Positions 1-11,496 of a stretch of 64,000 nt of DNA are shown piece after piece (the first letter of the stretch is position 1; the number at the start of each line of letters is the position of its first letter). Where the stretch lies: assembly GCA_037179335.1 (NCBI GenBank), contig JAKZHN010000020.1:558001-622000 (forward strand). The letters run 5' to 3'. The DNA comes from Cyclaneusma minus. Lineage: Eukaryota; Ascomycota; Leotiomycetes; Marthamycetales; Marthamycetaceae. The notes under the pieces are model-generated. The model worked only from the letters and a program-made list of their open reading frames with translations. It searched no databases and was not told where the DNA came from. The translations under genes and the position numbers were made by a program.

Positions 1-1965
1 TGATGCATTCGAATGCTCAGTCTCCAATGGAGGCGTATCAGGTAGCTTCTTCTCTGAAGCAACAATTACTATTGGCACACGACTGACATGCTCCCGCTCG
101 TAAGGAGGATGTGATGCAACCAACTCTTCAGTCTCTCGGGGAGGCGATTCAGGCAACTTCTTCCCTGAAGCAACCAGCACAGTTGGAACGCGACTAATAT
201 GCTTGGACTCGTACGGTGGTATCACACCAGGTGTAGAAGCCGACGAAGCTACCGATTCAGGAAGATACTCTGCCCTTGCTTTAATCATCGTTGGAATCCG
301 GCTAACATGCATTGCTTCAAACTTGGGATGAGGAGGGGGCGAAGAGATCGACGAGACCGGTGATTGAGGAAGTTCTTTGTGGGAAGCAAACTGCATTGTT
401 GGCAGACGACTTCTATGAATCTGCTCGAAGGGCGGAAGAGTTTTCCACCAGTGATGAACAGCACTCCCCACCGATTTCGGCGATTCAGGGAGCTCTTGAC
501 CCTCTGCAATATTCCTCGTCGGAACACGACTTACATGCGTCTGCTCCAAGGGTGGAAGAGTTCGCCCCCAGTGGCGAGCTGCACCACCACTTCCTGATGA
601 TCTTGGCGATTCGGGAAGCTCTTGGCCTTCAGCAAGCTTCTCTGTCAGTACCCGACTAACATGTCGTGTTTCAACAGGGGGAAGTGATCGCGCTGTGTCA
701 ACAACATCAGAAGATTCCGACGAAGGAAGCTGTCTACTCTCAGCGAACCGAGCAGTCGGGACTCGGCTCACATGCCTGTCTTCAAAAGGCGGAAGTGATC
801 GCGCTGTTGCAACAAAATTCGCTGATTCAGGAGAGGAAGGAAGCTCTCTACTCCCGGCGAACTGGACAGTCGGAACACGACTCACATGCCTATCTTCGAA
901 CGGTGGGAGGGACTCTGACATTGTGGCAAAATCCGAAGATTCAGGGGAGGAAGGAATTTCCCTGCGCACAGCGTATTGAACGGTTGGGACCCGGCTCACA
1001 TGCCTATCCTCGAATGCTGGCATGGCTAGTGGCGTTTCGACAAGGTCTGAAGACTCGGATGAGGACGGAAGTTCTCTTCCCTCAGCAAATCTGACTGTTG
1101 GAACACGACTCACGTGCCTATCTTCGAAGGGCGGAAGAGCTTGCGGTGTTGTAACGAAGCCCGAGGATTCGGAGGAGGAAGGAAGATCTTTATCCTCAGC
1201 GAACCGGACGGTTGGAACACGACTCACATGCCTATCTTCAAAGGCTGGGACAGGGCGTGATGTAGGCTCAGGACTCGATGGAAGAGACTCTGAAGGGAGA
1301 CCAACCATTGAAGCGACTTGCACTGTAGGCGCACGGCTGACATGTCTCGCCTCGAATGGCGGGAGGGGTTGCGTTGTAGCAACGAAGTCAGAAGACTCGG
1401 GAGAGGAAGGAAGCTCTCTGCCCTCGGCGAATTGAACAGTTGGGACCCGGCTGACATGTCTCTCCTCAAAGGGTGGAACAGAACGAGGTGGACTCGAGGC
1501 GGATGTTCTGTCAGGAGACATAGGAAGCTCCTTGCTCGAAGCAACGATGCCCGTTGGAGCACGACTGAGGTGCATCTCCTCGTAAGGCGGTAACGCCCTG
1601 GGACTAGACACAGACGCTGGGGACTGGGGCAGTGCTCTTTGTGAAGCCACGTGGAATGTCGAAACACGCTTTGTTTCCACCAAGTCTTCTGGAGCGACGT
1701 GAAGGTTCTCGAAGGGAGGAACACCGGGTGTGCTCGCAGAAGGTGTTGATTCAGGCAGCTCCATACCCGAAGCAAGTTCACGCGAGGGGATACGACTCAG
1801 ATGGACGTCCTCATATGGCGGGAAAGCACCCGGTACACTTTCAGTTGAAGGAGTCGACTCTGGGAGCTCTCTGGATGTAGCAAGGTCGAGAGTCTGCTTC
1901 CGCGACAAAGGTAGCTCCTTGGATGCAGCAAGGTTCAAAGTCTCGATACGAGACGGAGGAAGCGG
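1..1965 (-). repeat. Tandem coding repeats, about 16 modules of 105-125 bp
   Basis: The C-terminal part of the giant protein is a direct-repeat array. Modules at about 645-1490 are most alike, with the core FEDRHVSRVPT nearly invariant. Copies towards both ends are more diverged (HLSRIP, HRSRLP, HISRVP). The array continues past the left edge, so the true copy number is unknown. The spacing is a multiple of three and the frame is kept, which indicates that the repeats are selected as protein. Confidence 0.85.
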
Positions 1966-4284
1966 AACATTCAAGTAATCCTCTTCCACGCTCTCCGGCG
2001 ATCCAGGAGCTTCGACATCTTTGGCCACATCGAAGGTCGACATGCGAACGCTGCCAACAGGAGGCAAATCCTCGTGCTCTATGATTTGTGGACTCTCATA
2101 GAACTCCGAACTGGCATCTGAAAGCTCTTCTTCGGCATCGGAAGGAGGGAGGGGTAGCCGTGAATATGTATTCAGGAGCACATCGTCAACTGGCATACTC
2201 TCCCTCGTCTTTAGCTTCTCTGCACCAGGGCTTTCAACCACCGGCAACGTCATCATCCGTTCAAGTGCTTCATCGAGTTTCTCGCCAGCAGATCCAGAGT
2301 TCAGTCGTCTGATACTGTTCGTCCTAACCAATCTGGGCGGCGTAGTATCGCTAGATGATTTGAAAGCCGCAGTGGGCAGATCCTGGCCGCCGTGATAAAA
2401 TTGGCGCCATGATCGACGGCGAGATGGACCAGGCATGAAGATATCACTCGCCGAACTGTCAGAACCCTTGCGATAAAGCTTTGCAATGTTAGCAGGAGTG
2501 AGCTCGCCGGACTCAGTCAATGAGCGGGGTTCGTGACTCGATTGTAGCGACAAAGGAAAGGAGACTTGGCGCTTTGGACGAGCTTCCTCCTCCATAGCTT
2601 CTTTCGCTGCTACAGTCTCTGCATCTGGGTAGTACTTCTGCTTTACCGCGGAAGCCAAAGGCAGGACCAATGGACTCTCAGGCTCAGCGACTGACACAGA
2701 GCTTGACACAACTGCGCTTTCTTCCGTCGGCGAGAGCGTTACGACAGCATCCGTCGGCGCGGGAGTTCCGGCCATACTGCTTGATCTACGGGATTCTCTA
2801 GCCCTCGCTTGACTAACATGTCTTAGAAGCTCACTCAATGCGGTCTTGGCAGTTACCGCTTGTGAAGTATGTGGTTGATGGACAAGTTGCGACTGATCAA
2901 CAGGCAGATCCTCTGTGTGAAGTGAATCATGTTCAGCACCTGTCAAGACTGGTGGAACTGACAGTCCGGCATCGACAGGCTCGGCGGTTGACAAAGAAGA
3001 CCGCAACAGCTCATGGCGATGCCCAGAGGATCTAGAACCGCTAGATAGCAGCGAGAGTGTCTTTGGACGATCTGAATTGGTAGGTAAGCCAGCACCATTC
3101 GGGACAGAAATGTCGTCGACAGTTTGACTGGGAGTAAGGCCAGCCGTCGGTGTACCTTTTGGCGTATCGACCTCAGTCAGGGTCGACAAAACACCTCTCA
3201 AGTCACTGGCGATGAAGTTCTCCGTGACATAGCTTCCGGGCATAGGCGGCCTCGAAAGAGGCGCCTTTTGAGCCGGCACATCTGGCGAATCAGTGCTAGG
3301 CATCGCAGTTGGTTGCTGGACTTTGACTTCGTCAAGCCGAGCCTCGATGTCGTCTTTTGTTAAAGGGACTTGTGCATCAGACGTAACATCGGACATCGCC
3401 GGCGCTGGAGCGGGTTGGAAGGGCAGCGGCAGCTTGCCAAGCGTCTTAGGTACCTTCGGGCCAACAACAGGATCGTCCTCTAAACTGTGTCCACGTTCAA
3501 AGATGTCCCTGCCAGCAGGTCGAACGATTGCATCGTGATCCAAAGAGGGAGGTTCAGGCCTCGCTTCCAAAGGAGTCACAAATACATCATCGTCCAGAGA
3601 ATGTGGACGAGGGGTGACGTCCTTCACGCTACCAGGAGTAACGATCTTGTCATCTTCCAAAGTATGGCGAGGGCGTTTACGCTCGGGTTCTCGAGGCAGC
3701 TTCGGCTTCTGAACCAATATGTCTTCGTCAAGAGAATGTGGCACAAATCTTCTTGTGCTAGGCGCCACAGGACCTGGTGGAGAAGGTTGCTTGTCTTTCA
3801 GAGTTGGCCAAGGAAAGCGGAAGATGCCAGGTCTTTTGCTCTTTGGAGGATCGGCAGCGACTGGGGATGGACGCGGAACAACCTTGTCCATAATGTCATC
3901 ATCAAGCGTATGAGGGACCGGCCCAGATGGTGCTGAGGTAGACATGGCTCTTGGGAAAGTAAAGCGCCGTGAGAGAGGGGGAGATACAGATGGCGGACTG
4001 TTGAGTTTCTCTGCACGCTCCGTCTGACGGCGAACGAGACCACCGTTCAGGAGATCAAAGGGCTCGATGGTTTCGGAAAGTTGGTGGGGATGGGGGAGAT
4101 ACTTTCCAGAGAGCGGAGGAGAAGGTCGAGGAGGCGGGGGAATCTGGTCCTCACTCCTTGCAAGTAAGTTCCTGATTCGCGAGAGGATCTTTTGCTCGAC
4201 AGGACGGTGGGTCAGGCCTTCGTGATCAACGGCGTAGTGATCTTGGACTTTGATGTTCTCCACTGCTGTACGAGCAAAAGACAT
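1..4284 (-). CDS. Giant repetitive low-complexity protein, 3' end outside window
   Basis: A single open frame runs on the minus strand from an ATG at 4284 to the window edge: 1428 codons with no stop found by reading it through. The nearest upstream in-frame codon signal is a TGA at 4318-4320, so 4284 is the first possible ATG. The N-terminal half is Pro/Ser-rich and carries six copies of a short acidic motif like PHSLDDDV or GHSLEDDP (about 3450-3950). The last 650 residues are about 16 tandem modules of 35-42 residues, each starting PPFE or PPYE, followed by xHVSRVPT and then a LPSSPES-type segment (about 1830 to 1). No enzymatic domain, signal peptide or membrane segment is visible. I do not recognise the family. 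It is probably a disordered scaffold or cytoskeletal/cortical protein, but that is inference. Short plus-strand frames here are antisense shadows of the repeats. Confidence 0.85.
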   Translation of the reverse strand, partial: MSFARTAVENIKVQDHYAVDHEGLTHRPVEQKILSRIRNLLARSEDQIPPPPRPSPPLSGKYLPHPHQLSETIEPFDLLNGGLVRRQTERAEKLNSPPSVSPPLSRRFTFPRAMSTSAPSGPVPHTLDDDIMDKVVPRPSPVAADPPKSKRPGIFRFPWPTLKDKQPSPPGPVAPSTRRFVPHSLDEDILVQKPKLPREPERKRPRHTLEDDKIVTPGSVKDVTPRPHSLDDDVFVTPLEARPEPPSLDHDAIVRPAGRDIFERGHSLEDDPVVGPKVPKTLGKLPLPFQPAPAPAMSDVTSDAQVPLTKDDIEARLDEVKVQQPTAMPSTDSPDVPAQKAPLSRPPMPGSYVTENFIASDLRGVLSTLTEVDTPKGTPTAGLTPSQTVDDISVPNGAGLPTNSDRPKTLSLLSSGSRSSGHRHELLRSSLSTAEPVDAGLSVPPVLTGAEHDSLHTEDLPVDQSQLVHQPHTSQAVTAKTALSELLRHVSQARARESRRSSSMAGTPAPTDAVVTLSPTEESAVVSSSVSVAEPESPLVLPLASAVKQKYYPDAETVAAKEAMEEEARPKRQVSFPLSLQSSHEPRSLTESGELTPANIAKLYRKGSDSSASDIFMPGPSRRRSWRQFYHGGQDLPTAAFKSSSDTTPPRLVRTNSIRRLNSGSAGEKLDEALERMMTLPVVESPGAEKLKTRESMPVDDVLLNTYSRLPLPPSDAEEELSDASSEFYESPQIIEHEDLPPVGSVRMSTFDVAKDVEAPGSPESVEEDYLNVPLPPSRIETLNLAASKELPLSRKQTLDLATSRELPESTPSTESVPGAFPPYEDVHLSRIPSRELASGMELPESTPSASTPGVPPFENLHVAPEDLVETKRVSTFHVASQRALPQSPASVSSPRALPPYEEMHLSRAPTGIVASSKELPMSPDRTSASSPPRSVPPFEERHVSRVPTVQFAEGRELPSSPESSDFVATTQPLPPFEARHVSRAPTVQVASMVGLPSESLPSSPEPTSRPVPAFEDRHVSRVPTVRFAEDKDLPSSSESSGFVTTPQALPPFEDRHVSRVPTVRFAEGRELPSSSESSDLVETPLAMPAFEDRHVSRVPTVQYAVRREIPSSPESSDFATMSESLPPFEDRHVSRVPTVQFAGSRELPSSPESANFVATARSLPPFEDRHVSRVPTARFAESRQLPSSESSDVVDTARSLPPVETRHVSRVLTEKLAEGQELPESPRSSGSGGAARHWGRTLPPLEQTHVSRVPTRNIAEGQELPESPKSVGSAVHHWWKTLPPFEQIHRSRLPTMQFASHKELPQSPVSSISSPPPHPKFEAMHVSRIPTMIKARAEYLPESVASSASTPGVIPPYESKHISRVPTVLVASGKKLPESPPRETEELVASHPPYEREHVSRVPIVIVASEKKLPDTPPLETEHSNAS

Positions 4285-5499
4285 GAAGAAGCTAGACCGT
4301 AGGGAATGTAGAGCAAATCATGACAAGTTGATACTGAGCGAGCGAGTTAGGGAATTCAATGATGTTGGGTGGTAGGAGATTGAGTAGGGTGAAATGAGAT
4401 GTGTGGTGGATGAAGAATGATGGATGAGATGGAGAGGATGGGAGAAGAAGAAATGGAAGATGAAGGCCCAAGACAACAAATAGAAGTCCGTTGCTGCCTG
4501 CCAACCACGCTTTTGGCAAGAAGTCCCACGAGAGGTTCAGGACAGCTTGAGAGTCTGAGGAAGGAGCACGATAACCGTCTTGCGGGCACCTTCCCCAGCC
4601 CTGAGAGTTGCACAGTTTCCAGTCGGCAACTGAGTTTCTGGAGGTCAACAGTTGCCATTTTAATACTGATAATGACATGATCCGATCTTCGCGAAGTCAA
4701 TCGGACTCGGAACTGTCAACCGCGAATCTTGTCTCGTCTCTTCTGTTCTCTAATGAGAAAGAAATACCAACGAGAACGGCACCGTCGGCACGTCCGGATC
4801 AAATGGGGAAGCTTCGAGCTCAACACAACCAGAAGTAAGGTTGCCGAATTCGGCTTTCGGTCTCGCAATTCACAAAGGTCGGTGCTTGGGTAAGAATCAT
4901 CGACGGGGAGGATTGAATATGTTGGTGAGGAAGTTGGAAAGAATTTGAGGTGGAAAATCCAGTCGCGAACGCGCCAATTGAAATCAACCTACGATCCGGC
5001 GATCCGCGCCTTGGAGCCTTAGGCTCCCATGTGATTTAGCCGAGAATCCCCTTTGTTTTGTTGCACGTCGACCCCTGAAGTAGCGCACCTAGGAGTGCAC
5101 CTCTAGGGACCTTCCAGGCTCACTCACAGGGCATTTCTTGCTCGCTCTAGGCTATCCCCAGTGCTCGGTTCCAGGGACTTCAGACACTAAAATTGCCCCC
5201 TTTTCTCACTTTACCTGCTCGTGGAGACTTGAAGTCTTGAAGTTTGAAGATCACGTTCATTCAAATACCACAAGTGGACTCAGCCAGGACTCTCGAGTCT
5301 CGATAATCTACGAAAGATCCATCTATTCGTATTCATTACAATAACATAGAATGAATACCTACGATCAAAAACAACGCTCTATCATGCTTCTCAAAGAGCC
5401 AGCCCATGTATCTCTTCAAGTATTTACCTCCCACCCATTCCATCCAGCCGAGCACTTCAGCTTACGATGTAGGTAAGAATCTATCGGTATCCCCATTTC
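4285..5499. other. Intergenic, no supported gene
   Basis: This is the upstream region of the giant repeat gene and the 3' flank of PSD2, both on the minus strand. Short open frames exist on both strands but lack splice-consistent extensions or recognisable motifs. I see nothing further. Confidence 0.5.
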
Positions 5500-8400
5500 T
5501 CAACCAGCCAAGCTAGCAGCCGGCGGCTTCATCTTCTTCGCCGCATTACTCGCAGCATGGCCAATCTTCTCCGTACGCGATTGTCTCAGCGACGGTTGGG
5601 CATCATCATCGCTCCGTTCGGGCGCCATACTACCCTCAATCCTGCGCTTCGCCTCCGCCTTCTCTGACTCCGTGATATCGGCATCGTTCTTGCGCATATC
5701 CGGCGTGTGTTGTTTGGCTTGCGGGTGGTGGCCGATCGACATGCCGACTCTCAACTATATTGTCATATTAGTAACAACCCCCCCAAGAAGAAATCATATC
5801 AGTCTCAAACTTACCAAAGTCTCCAAAGCGCCATTCGAGTTGTCCACCAAGTCGTCATCGAATTTTATCTTGCCATTCTCAAACAGCAACAATATCGTGC
5901 TGCCTCCGAACTTGAAGTAACCAAGCTCCTCAGCTCGCTTGACTTCCTCTCCTTTCTCTCTCGTAATCACAGTCGAGCCCACCATCATAGCGCCAACGCA
6001 GATGACCATGACCCGGCCATGCGCCACACTATCAATCGGCACACAGACCCTTACATTCTCTCCATACACATCCAACGCACTCCTGATGGCCATCGGATTC
6101 ACCGTGTAATACTCTCCCTCAATAGTCTTTGGCGTGCCCAAAACCCCATCCACGGGGATATGGAAGCGGTGGTAGTCTTGCGGTGCGAGACGGAAAATGC
6201 CTAGGGAACCGTTGACATATCGATCGACGTCTTCAGGGTACGCATTTCCAAGCAAGCGCTTGATGGAGAACTCGCGGCCTTTGACCCAGATTTTGGTGGC
6301 GTCGTCCATTTTGTTGAAGACCACGCTGCGGCAGTCTGCAGGGCTGACAACAATCCTGGGGTCGTCGGGCGCGGAACAAGGACGCGCGTTGGGTTTCAGC
6401 TGGCGGTAGAAGAACTCGTTGAAGTTGTTGAATTTCTCAACAGGTAGAAGCACCTCGCTCATATCCAATTGATGGAAGTTGATGAACTTCTGGATCTGGT
6501 CTTTCGAGGCAGGGTCGTCATATTTGACACCCTGCTTGAAGCTCATGCCGCGGAGCAATTTGCGGACTATTAAGAAATTTAGTAAATGCATGTGATATGG
6601 GACATCTTGGAGAGGGGGCTGGGGGGGGATCATTATTTTATTATATGACTTACTCCTTTTCTTCTCCATATCGCGTGACTTGAGGCCCTTGTATAGGAGA
6701 CGGATACCAATGCGTACATACACGCTCATTCTCTCCTCATTGACTTGGCCAGTAAGGCGGTCTTGTACAAGGATATTGGCTGAGTTGGCACCTAGCTTGT
6801 AGCCACCGTACGAAATCTTGGTGATGACCTTGGAATACCATTTTCGCTGAGCTTGGCTTGTGGTCACAAATCCGCCCATCACGAGATTGTTGACTTGTCG
6901 CCAATCTTGACTTGCGCATGTGGCAATATGGGTCACAATATCGGCGTCAGAACGACGGTTGAGGCGAGGCTGGTGACAGATGGGACATTCTCGAATGATG
7001 ACTAGATGCTCTTCTCCTTTGTCGTTGAGATCGTCGTCCCCGAGTACGTCGCCTTCCTCTCCAGCCTCGTTTAGACTGTCAACGCGTTGAGTTTCAACGC
7101 CTTGCTCGTTCAGCGTGTTTGTTTCCGAGCTGGAGGCAGTGTTGTCCTCGGAGGCAGACTGGCTGTGGCCGCCCATGGCGTTTTGAAACTGCTGGGGTAA
7201 TTTCTCCTTCATAGCATTCATCGTGTTGGCATCAGGCATGAGATTCTTCACCTTTTCGCCCATAGTAGACTTCTGTTTGTTGATAGTGCTGAGCTCGTCC
7301 TCAAGGCAAATGACAGCCTCGTCAATACTGAGATCCGGATTCGGCTCGAGCGCATTAGGACCTGTGTGAAATCTTTGGAAGAAGCCATCAATAGTCGATT
7401 CGCGCAGGGTTGATCCCAGAGTGTCGAGCATAGTCGTGAGCTCCACTTGGCTTATACGGCCGCTCTCATCAGTGTCATATTGCTTCAACATGGACCTCCA
7501 GAATTGTTGTCGGAGCGCTGGGTAAGGAACATATTTTGCTTTGATAAATAGCTCTGGGCTATGCTTCTCTTCCCATTTCTCCTTGTTCTTGAGCGTCAAT
7601 GGAATAGTGAATGGACGAAGATCTGGATCTCCAGCTTCCTCCTTTGGCTGAATCTGCTCGACAGCATCGGGGGCTGGCACTGGCTCAGATGTTGGTCCAG
7701 ATGTTGATCCATTCAACGACGACATCGCAAGTAGCGGAGACGAAGGCTCCCCTGGGCTGTCACCATTCCTCGGAGGCTGGCTCGAAGTCCTGGTGGACAT
7801 CGCCGGTCTTTGCGGCAACTTCTGCAGACTCTGGCTGGAACCCTGCCTAGAAAGGGGCAATTTGAAGCGTGACTTCTGCTGCTGAGGTGGTGGCGTGCCC
7901 ACATCTGCCGGTTCCTTGAGTTCGTAGAGTCCAGTTTCGGGATTAGCCTGCGGAGCTGTCGCCATAATTTCCTTCAGGGGCAGTGTTGAGGACGCAACAA
8001 AATCGTTACCGGAGAGCATATCCCTATCGACCACGGTGAATGACATGGAATAGGACTGCTCATTTTTCAGCACCTGAAAAATCATCTTTTCGTTGTAGAC
8101 GGGATTGAGCTCGTGGCGCTTGATTCTTGTGCGGAACGTCTTCTTGCCCAAAGACGCCACAACGAAAGGATCCATATCGAAGGAGGTCCGGGTGACATTT
8201 CGCTCTGGCGGTAGGTCTCGGATTCTGCCAATCTCTAAGAAAACAATGCCAGCCAGATCTCCGCCTGCACTGAACTCATAGGTCCGTTGCTGCTTCTTCC
8301 TCTTCTTCAACCCCTTAATTCGTAGCTTGCGTCGACGCTTTTCCATGGCACCAGGCTTTGACATGTCATCAGTTTCATCGCTCGGCTCCTCGTCGTCCTC

Positions 8401-9226
8401 GTCGATATCGTCTATGTCTTCATCCTCGTCTAGTCCAGCGCCCGATCCAGAGGTGTCTGCTCGAGAAGGGAGAGGCATATTGTGGATGGCTTCCGGCCCA
8501 ATCCCCGCAATGTTCCAGAATTTTTCCATAATCTCCTTGCTGCAAGCACCAGTGTTCGACGAATCATAGATGCTAAACTGCAGCTTGACCTCTCCAGAGA
8601 CAACACTGCTCTTTTTCCCACTCTTTTTGCTCTTCAATGGATACCATTTCGGCTCGCGCTCGTGCTTGTCGCTTGTAAAAATCTCTTCCAACGCCAGATC
8701 GAATTCGCCCATGTATTCTTTTCGGAAGCGGTCCTTATCCCAGCACACACATTCGAAGAGGAGGCTGTCTACGCCCGAAACAGGCATTTCACAGACCATG
8801 TTCCATTCGGGATTGAGGGTTTTTGGCACACTCTGAGTGATGCTCTTCGAATCGCCGAGAGTGAGGACGAGATACTACAGAAAGCGCCCGTCAGCATGGC
8901 CAATTGATATTCGTGGTATTGACGGGTCCCTACCGGATCAGATGTACCATTCTTGTCCTTCGGAGCCAAATTTCGAGCCTACCAGCGGCAGATGGTCAGC
9001 ACAACCCCTCGCACTCCCTTTTCACGCCGGCGGTACGGTGGGTTCGGCATACCTTCATAACCACGACCTTGAGCATCAAGCCATTCTCCTTCGCCTTTGT
9101 CGGCGGCATCGTCTCGCTAGCAGCTTTGCTCCGCATCGTTGGATTGGGACTGGGATTTCTGCTGTTATTCTGCGAAGAGGTAGCAGTGTAGCTCTTCAAG
9201 CGACCAGGCAGACCAAGGTGCACCAT
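5500..9226 (-). CDS. PSD2: Phosphatidylserine decarboxylase, Psd2 type (C2, C2, EF-hand, PSD)
   Basis: Decarboxylates phosphatidylserine to phosphatidylethanolamine in Golgi/endosomal membranes. Exons 9226-9053, 8978-8934, 8874-6654, 6566-5815 and 5754-5500 give 1148 residues. In order: a first C2 domain starting near residue 50 (ARNLAPKDKNGTSDPYLVLT, completed only by splicing exons 1-3), an acidic and then a basic linker, a second C2 domain near residues 270-380, an EF-hand loop (DTDESGRISQVE), a CPICHQP...H...C putative zinc motif, and the PSD catalytic domain. The self-processing motif is GGST at residues 1034-1037. Cleavage before the Ser creates the pyruvoyl group; Psd2 enzymes have GGST where mitochondrial Psd1 has LGST. 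There is no mitochondrial presequence. The intron at 6567-6653 is 87 nt and open in frame, so an unspliced reading gains 29 false residues; splicing restores EKKRIRKLLRGMS. The last intron joins ETL to LRVGMSIGH. Confidence 0.93.
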
Positions 9227-10326
9227 GGTTCTAGTGTCAGCCCCTCGTCGTCAGGGGCACGTCACTTGGAATGGTGGGTGTGCACAAAAGCGTGCAAGCA
9301 CTGAGCCTGGACGAGGCCCGGCTTGGCGAAAGGCAGCTAGACAACAGGCCACAAGGGATGCTTGGCGGACGACTAGGAATTGTTGGATTAGATTTTCTTG
9401 CAGGTTGCAGCGGGCTTGGGCTTGAATGCGGAAGGTTTGAATTGAGATTTCGTGTGGCGCGATGCGGGGCTTAGTTGACGGCGGCAAGGTCCACGATTAG
9501 GCAGGCCTCGTCGCTGTTGATCAGCCGGAGCTTGGCGGAACGGATCAATATCAAGCTGCGATGTTGGCGGTTTTGAGTGAAGGCAGAAGTCGTTGGCGAG
9601 AAGACAGAGCAGACGCGACAACTTTGTAGTGGTACGGTGAAAGGTTTATTTTGAGAACACCAGACGTTGAGGCACTGGCAGATGCAGGATGCTCCACAAG
9701 GCTGATCTCCAGAAGCCTAAAAGGAGGGATGATGTGAGGCCAAGACCCTGTCTTCTTCATGCATCGAATCAAGCAAATGACTCTGAGCATGGCGGGACAA
9801 GCGGGATCGCTGACACTTTCACAGGACGACACGGATTCAGAACTGCAGTCCTCGAACACCAACACGTCTCACTGTCTCACTCTCACCACTTGGCGCGTTT
9901 AACAACGCGAAATCATTTTGACAATCCTGCTGTGTTCGCCATTTTCAATTATAATGAATTATTCCTACCAGCTCGTATTATCCACGTTACTCTTGATTAC
10001 TCGGTCATCAATCGGATTGTGTCCAATCACTTACAAATGCCGAATCGCCTATTGGAACAAGGAAACGGAGGTGGGCGCAGTCGGCAAAGAAAGAGTTGCG
10101 TCAGACGAGTGCTTGTTCTTGAAGATTCTGGGAAATTCAAAGTGTTTGTTCATCTGATTCATCCATTTCTCTTCGTGTTTATCTAGAGTCTCTCGTATTC
10201 TACTCTTCCTGAGCTCTCCGTCATAAAAGTGCTTCTCGACCTCGGCCGGCCACCCAAGCAGTACAACGCCTCCACCTCGAACCCAACAAGACAAACTCCA
10301 TGAATGCAAATGCCATCAAGTCAATA
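9227..10326. other. Intergenic: PSD2 promoter and HAD gene 3' flank
   Basis: No reading frame here shows a known motif or consistent splicing. The part nearest 9226 should hold the PSD2 promoter and leader. Confidence 0.5.
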
Positions 10327-11496
10327 CTAAGCTTGGACACTCTCCGGAATGGGGCTAGCCGTGTGCAACTCAGAGAAAGTATGGGGCCACAAAAACATCT
10401 TCTCCTCCTTCGAAGGCGTGGCAGCAACAAACTTGGGGACCTGCATCTCGCATCAGCAAAACTACCACCGACTTAATACCAACACACCAGGAGGGTAAAC
10501 TTACAGCTTGTTGACTCGACACCCGCCTCCACAAGTTTGCCCTTGGGTTGAACCTCAGCGGCACGCCCTTGCCACCGGTCTTCTCCTCATCCTCCTTCTG
10601 GATATTCTCGATTTCCGTCTTGATAGTCGCAAACGTCTCAAAGCCAATGTAGGGAATCTTGTTCTCGAGACAGTACTCCTCCAGCCTGAGGCCCTTGCGA
10701 GCGAACAGGACATCTGCTTGTCGCGCAGCAGGGAGATCGGAGACACCGTCACCAATGAAGACAATCAGCGGGATCTCGTCCTCGCCACAAATCTCCTTGG
10801 CCTGCTCCCTCGCCTCTTGCACAGAAAGTGCCTTGTCATGACCCAATTCCGTGTCATGACGCCAGATTGGTTTCCACTCCGAGCCATCTTCCGTGATTTG
10901 CGCATCGTTGGCAACAATATCGATATGAGCGCTCTGCTCCTCTCCCAAGAAAGTATCCAACACCTTCCGTAACACCGGCTTCAAGCCTGCGCTGATGACA
11001 TTGAAGGGAATGCTCTTTGCAACGCAGAACTTGTGGAACTCCTCGAAGTCGGGGTCGATTTCGAGAGATTCTTCCATGATGGCAAAGCCATCGTCGAAGG
11101 GAACGTCTAGCGACGACCACATCTCTTCGCTCACTTCGCGGAAGGAGCGTTCGCCACTCTTGATCTGTTCATCGAGTTCTTCACGACGCTTCGCACCACA
11201 GCCAAAGGAATCGAACAGGACGTGGCCGGTGTCTTGCATAAAAATCGTGCCGTCGAAGTCTGGGAATGGTCATGTTAGTTCGAGTTCCTTTTTTTCTCTT
11301 ATTAAAATGAAGGAAGAGTAGGTGTGTCTAGAGAGGGGGACTGGTGAAGGTCTGGGAGAAATGTCGACGAACCTGAGAAAATAACGACCTTCCTCTTGAC
11401 TGAAGCCATTTTTGTCTGCGTAGGAGCGTAGGAGGTCTTGGGTACAGCAAGGGGTTTCTCAGCTTCCGCGGTGGGAGTCACGGCAATAGGAGCCAT
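10327..11496 (-). CDS. HAD-superfamily phosphatase, phosphoserine phosphatase-like
   Basis: Exons 11496-11373, 11259-10505 and 10440-10327 give 330 residues. The first splice creates the HAD motif I at residues 42-46 (DFDGT), with both nucleophile and acid Asp present. Motif II is in the segment FNVISAGLKP and motif III is GDGVSDLPAA, so all catalytic positions are intact. The C-terminus, VPKFVAATPSKEEKMFLWP, appears only after removing the 64-nt second intron. Length and motif order match the fungal HAD-IB group that includes yeast YNL010W and is often named phosphoserine phosphatase or 2,3-diketo-5-methylthio-1-phosphopentane phosphatase. The true substrate cannot be told from sequence. It is probably cytosolic; no signal or membrane segment is seen. 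Confidence 0.88.

Noticed and set aside
666..1593. Plus-strand open frames with recurring LTCLSSKGG-like text
   Set aside because: They are the antisense of the selected minus-strand repeat modules; the minus frame is continuous over 4.3 kb while these are broken.
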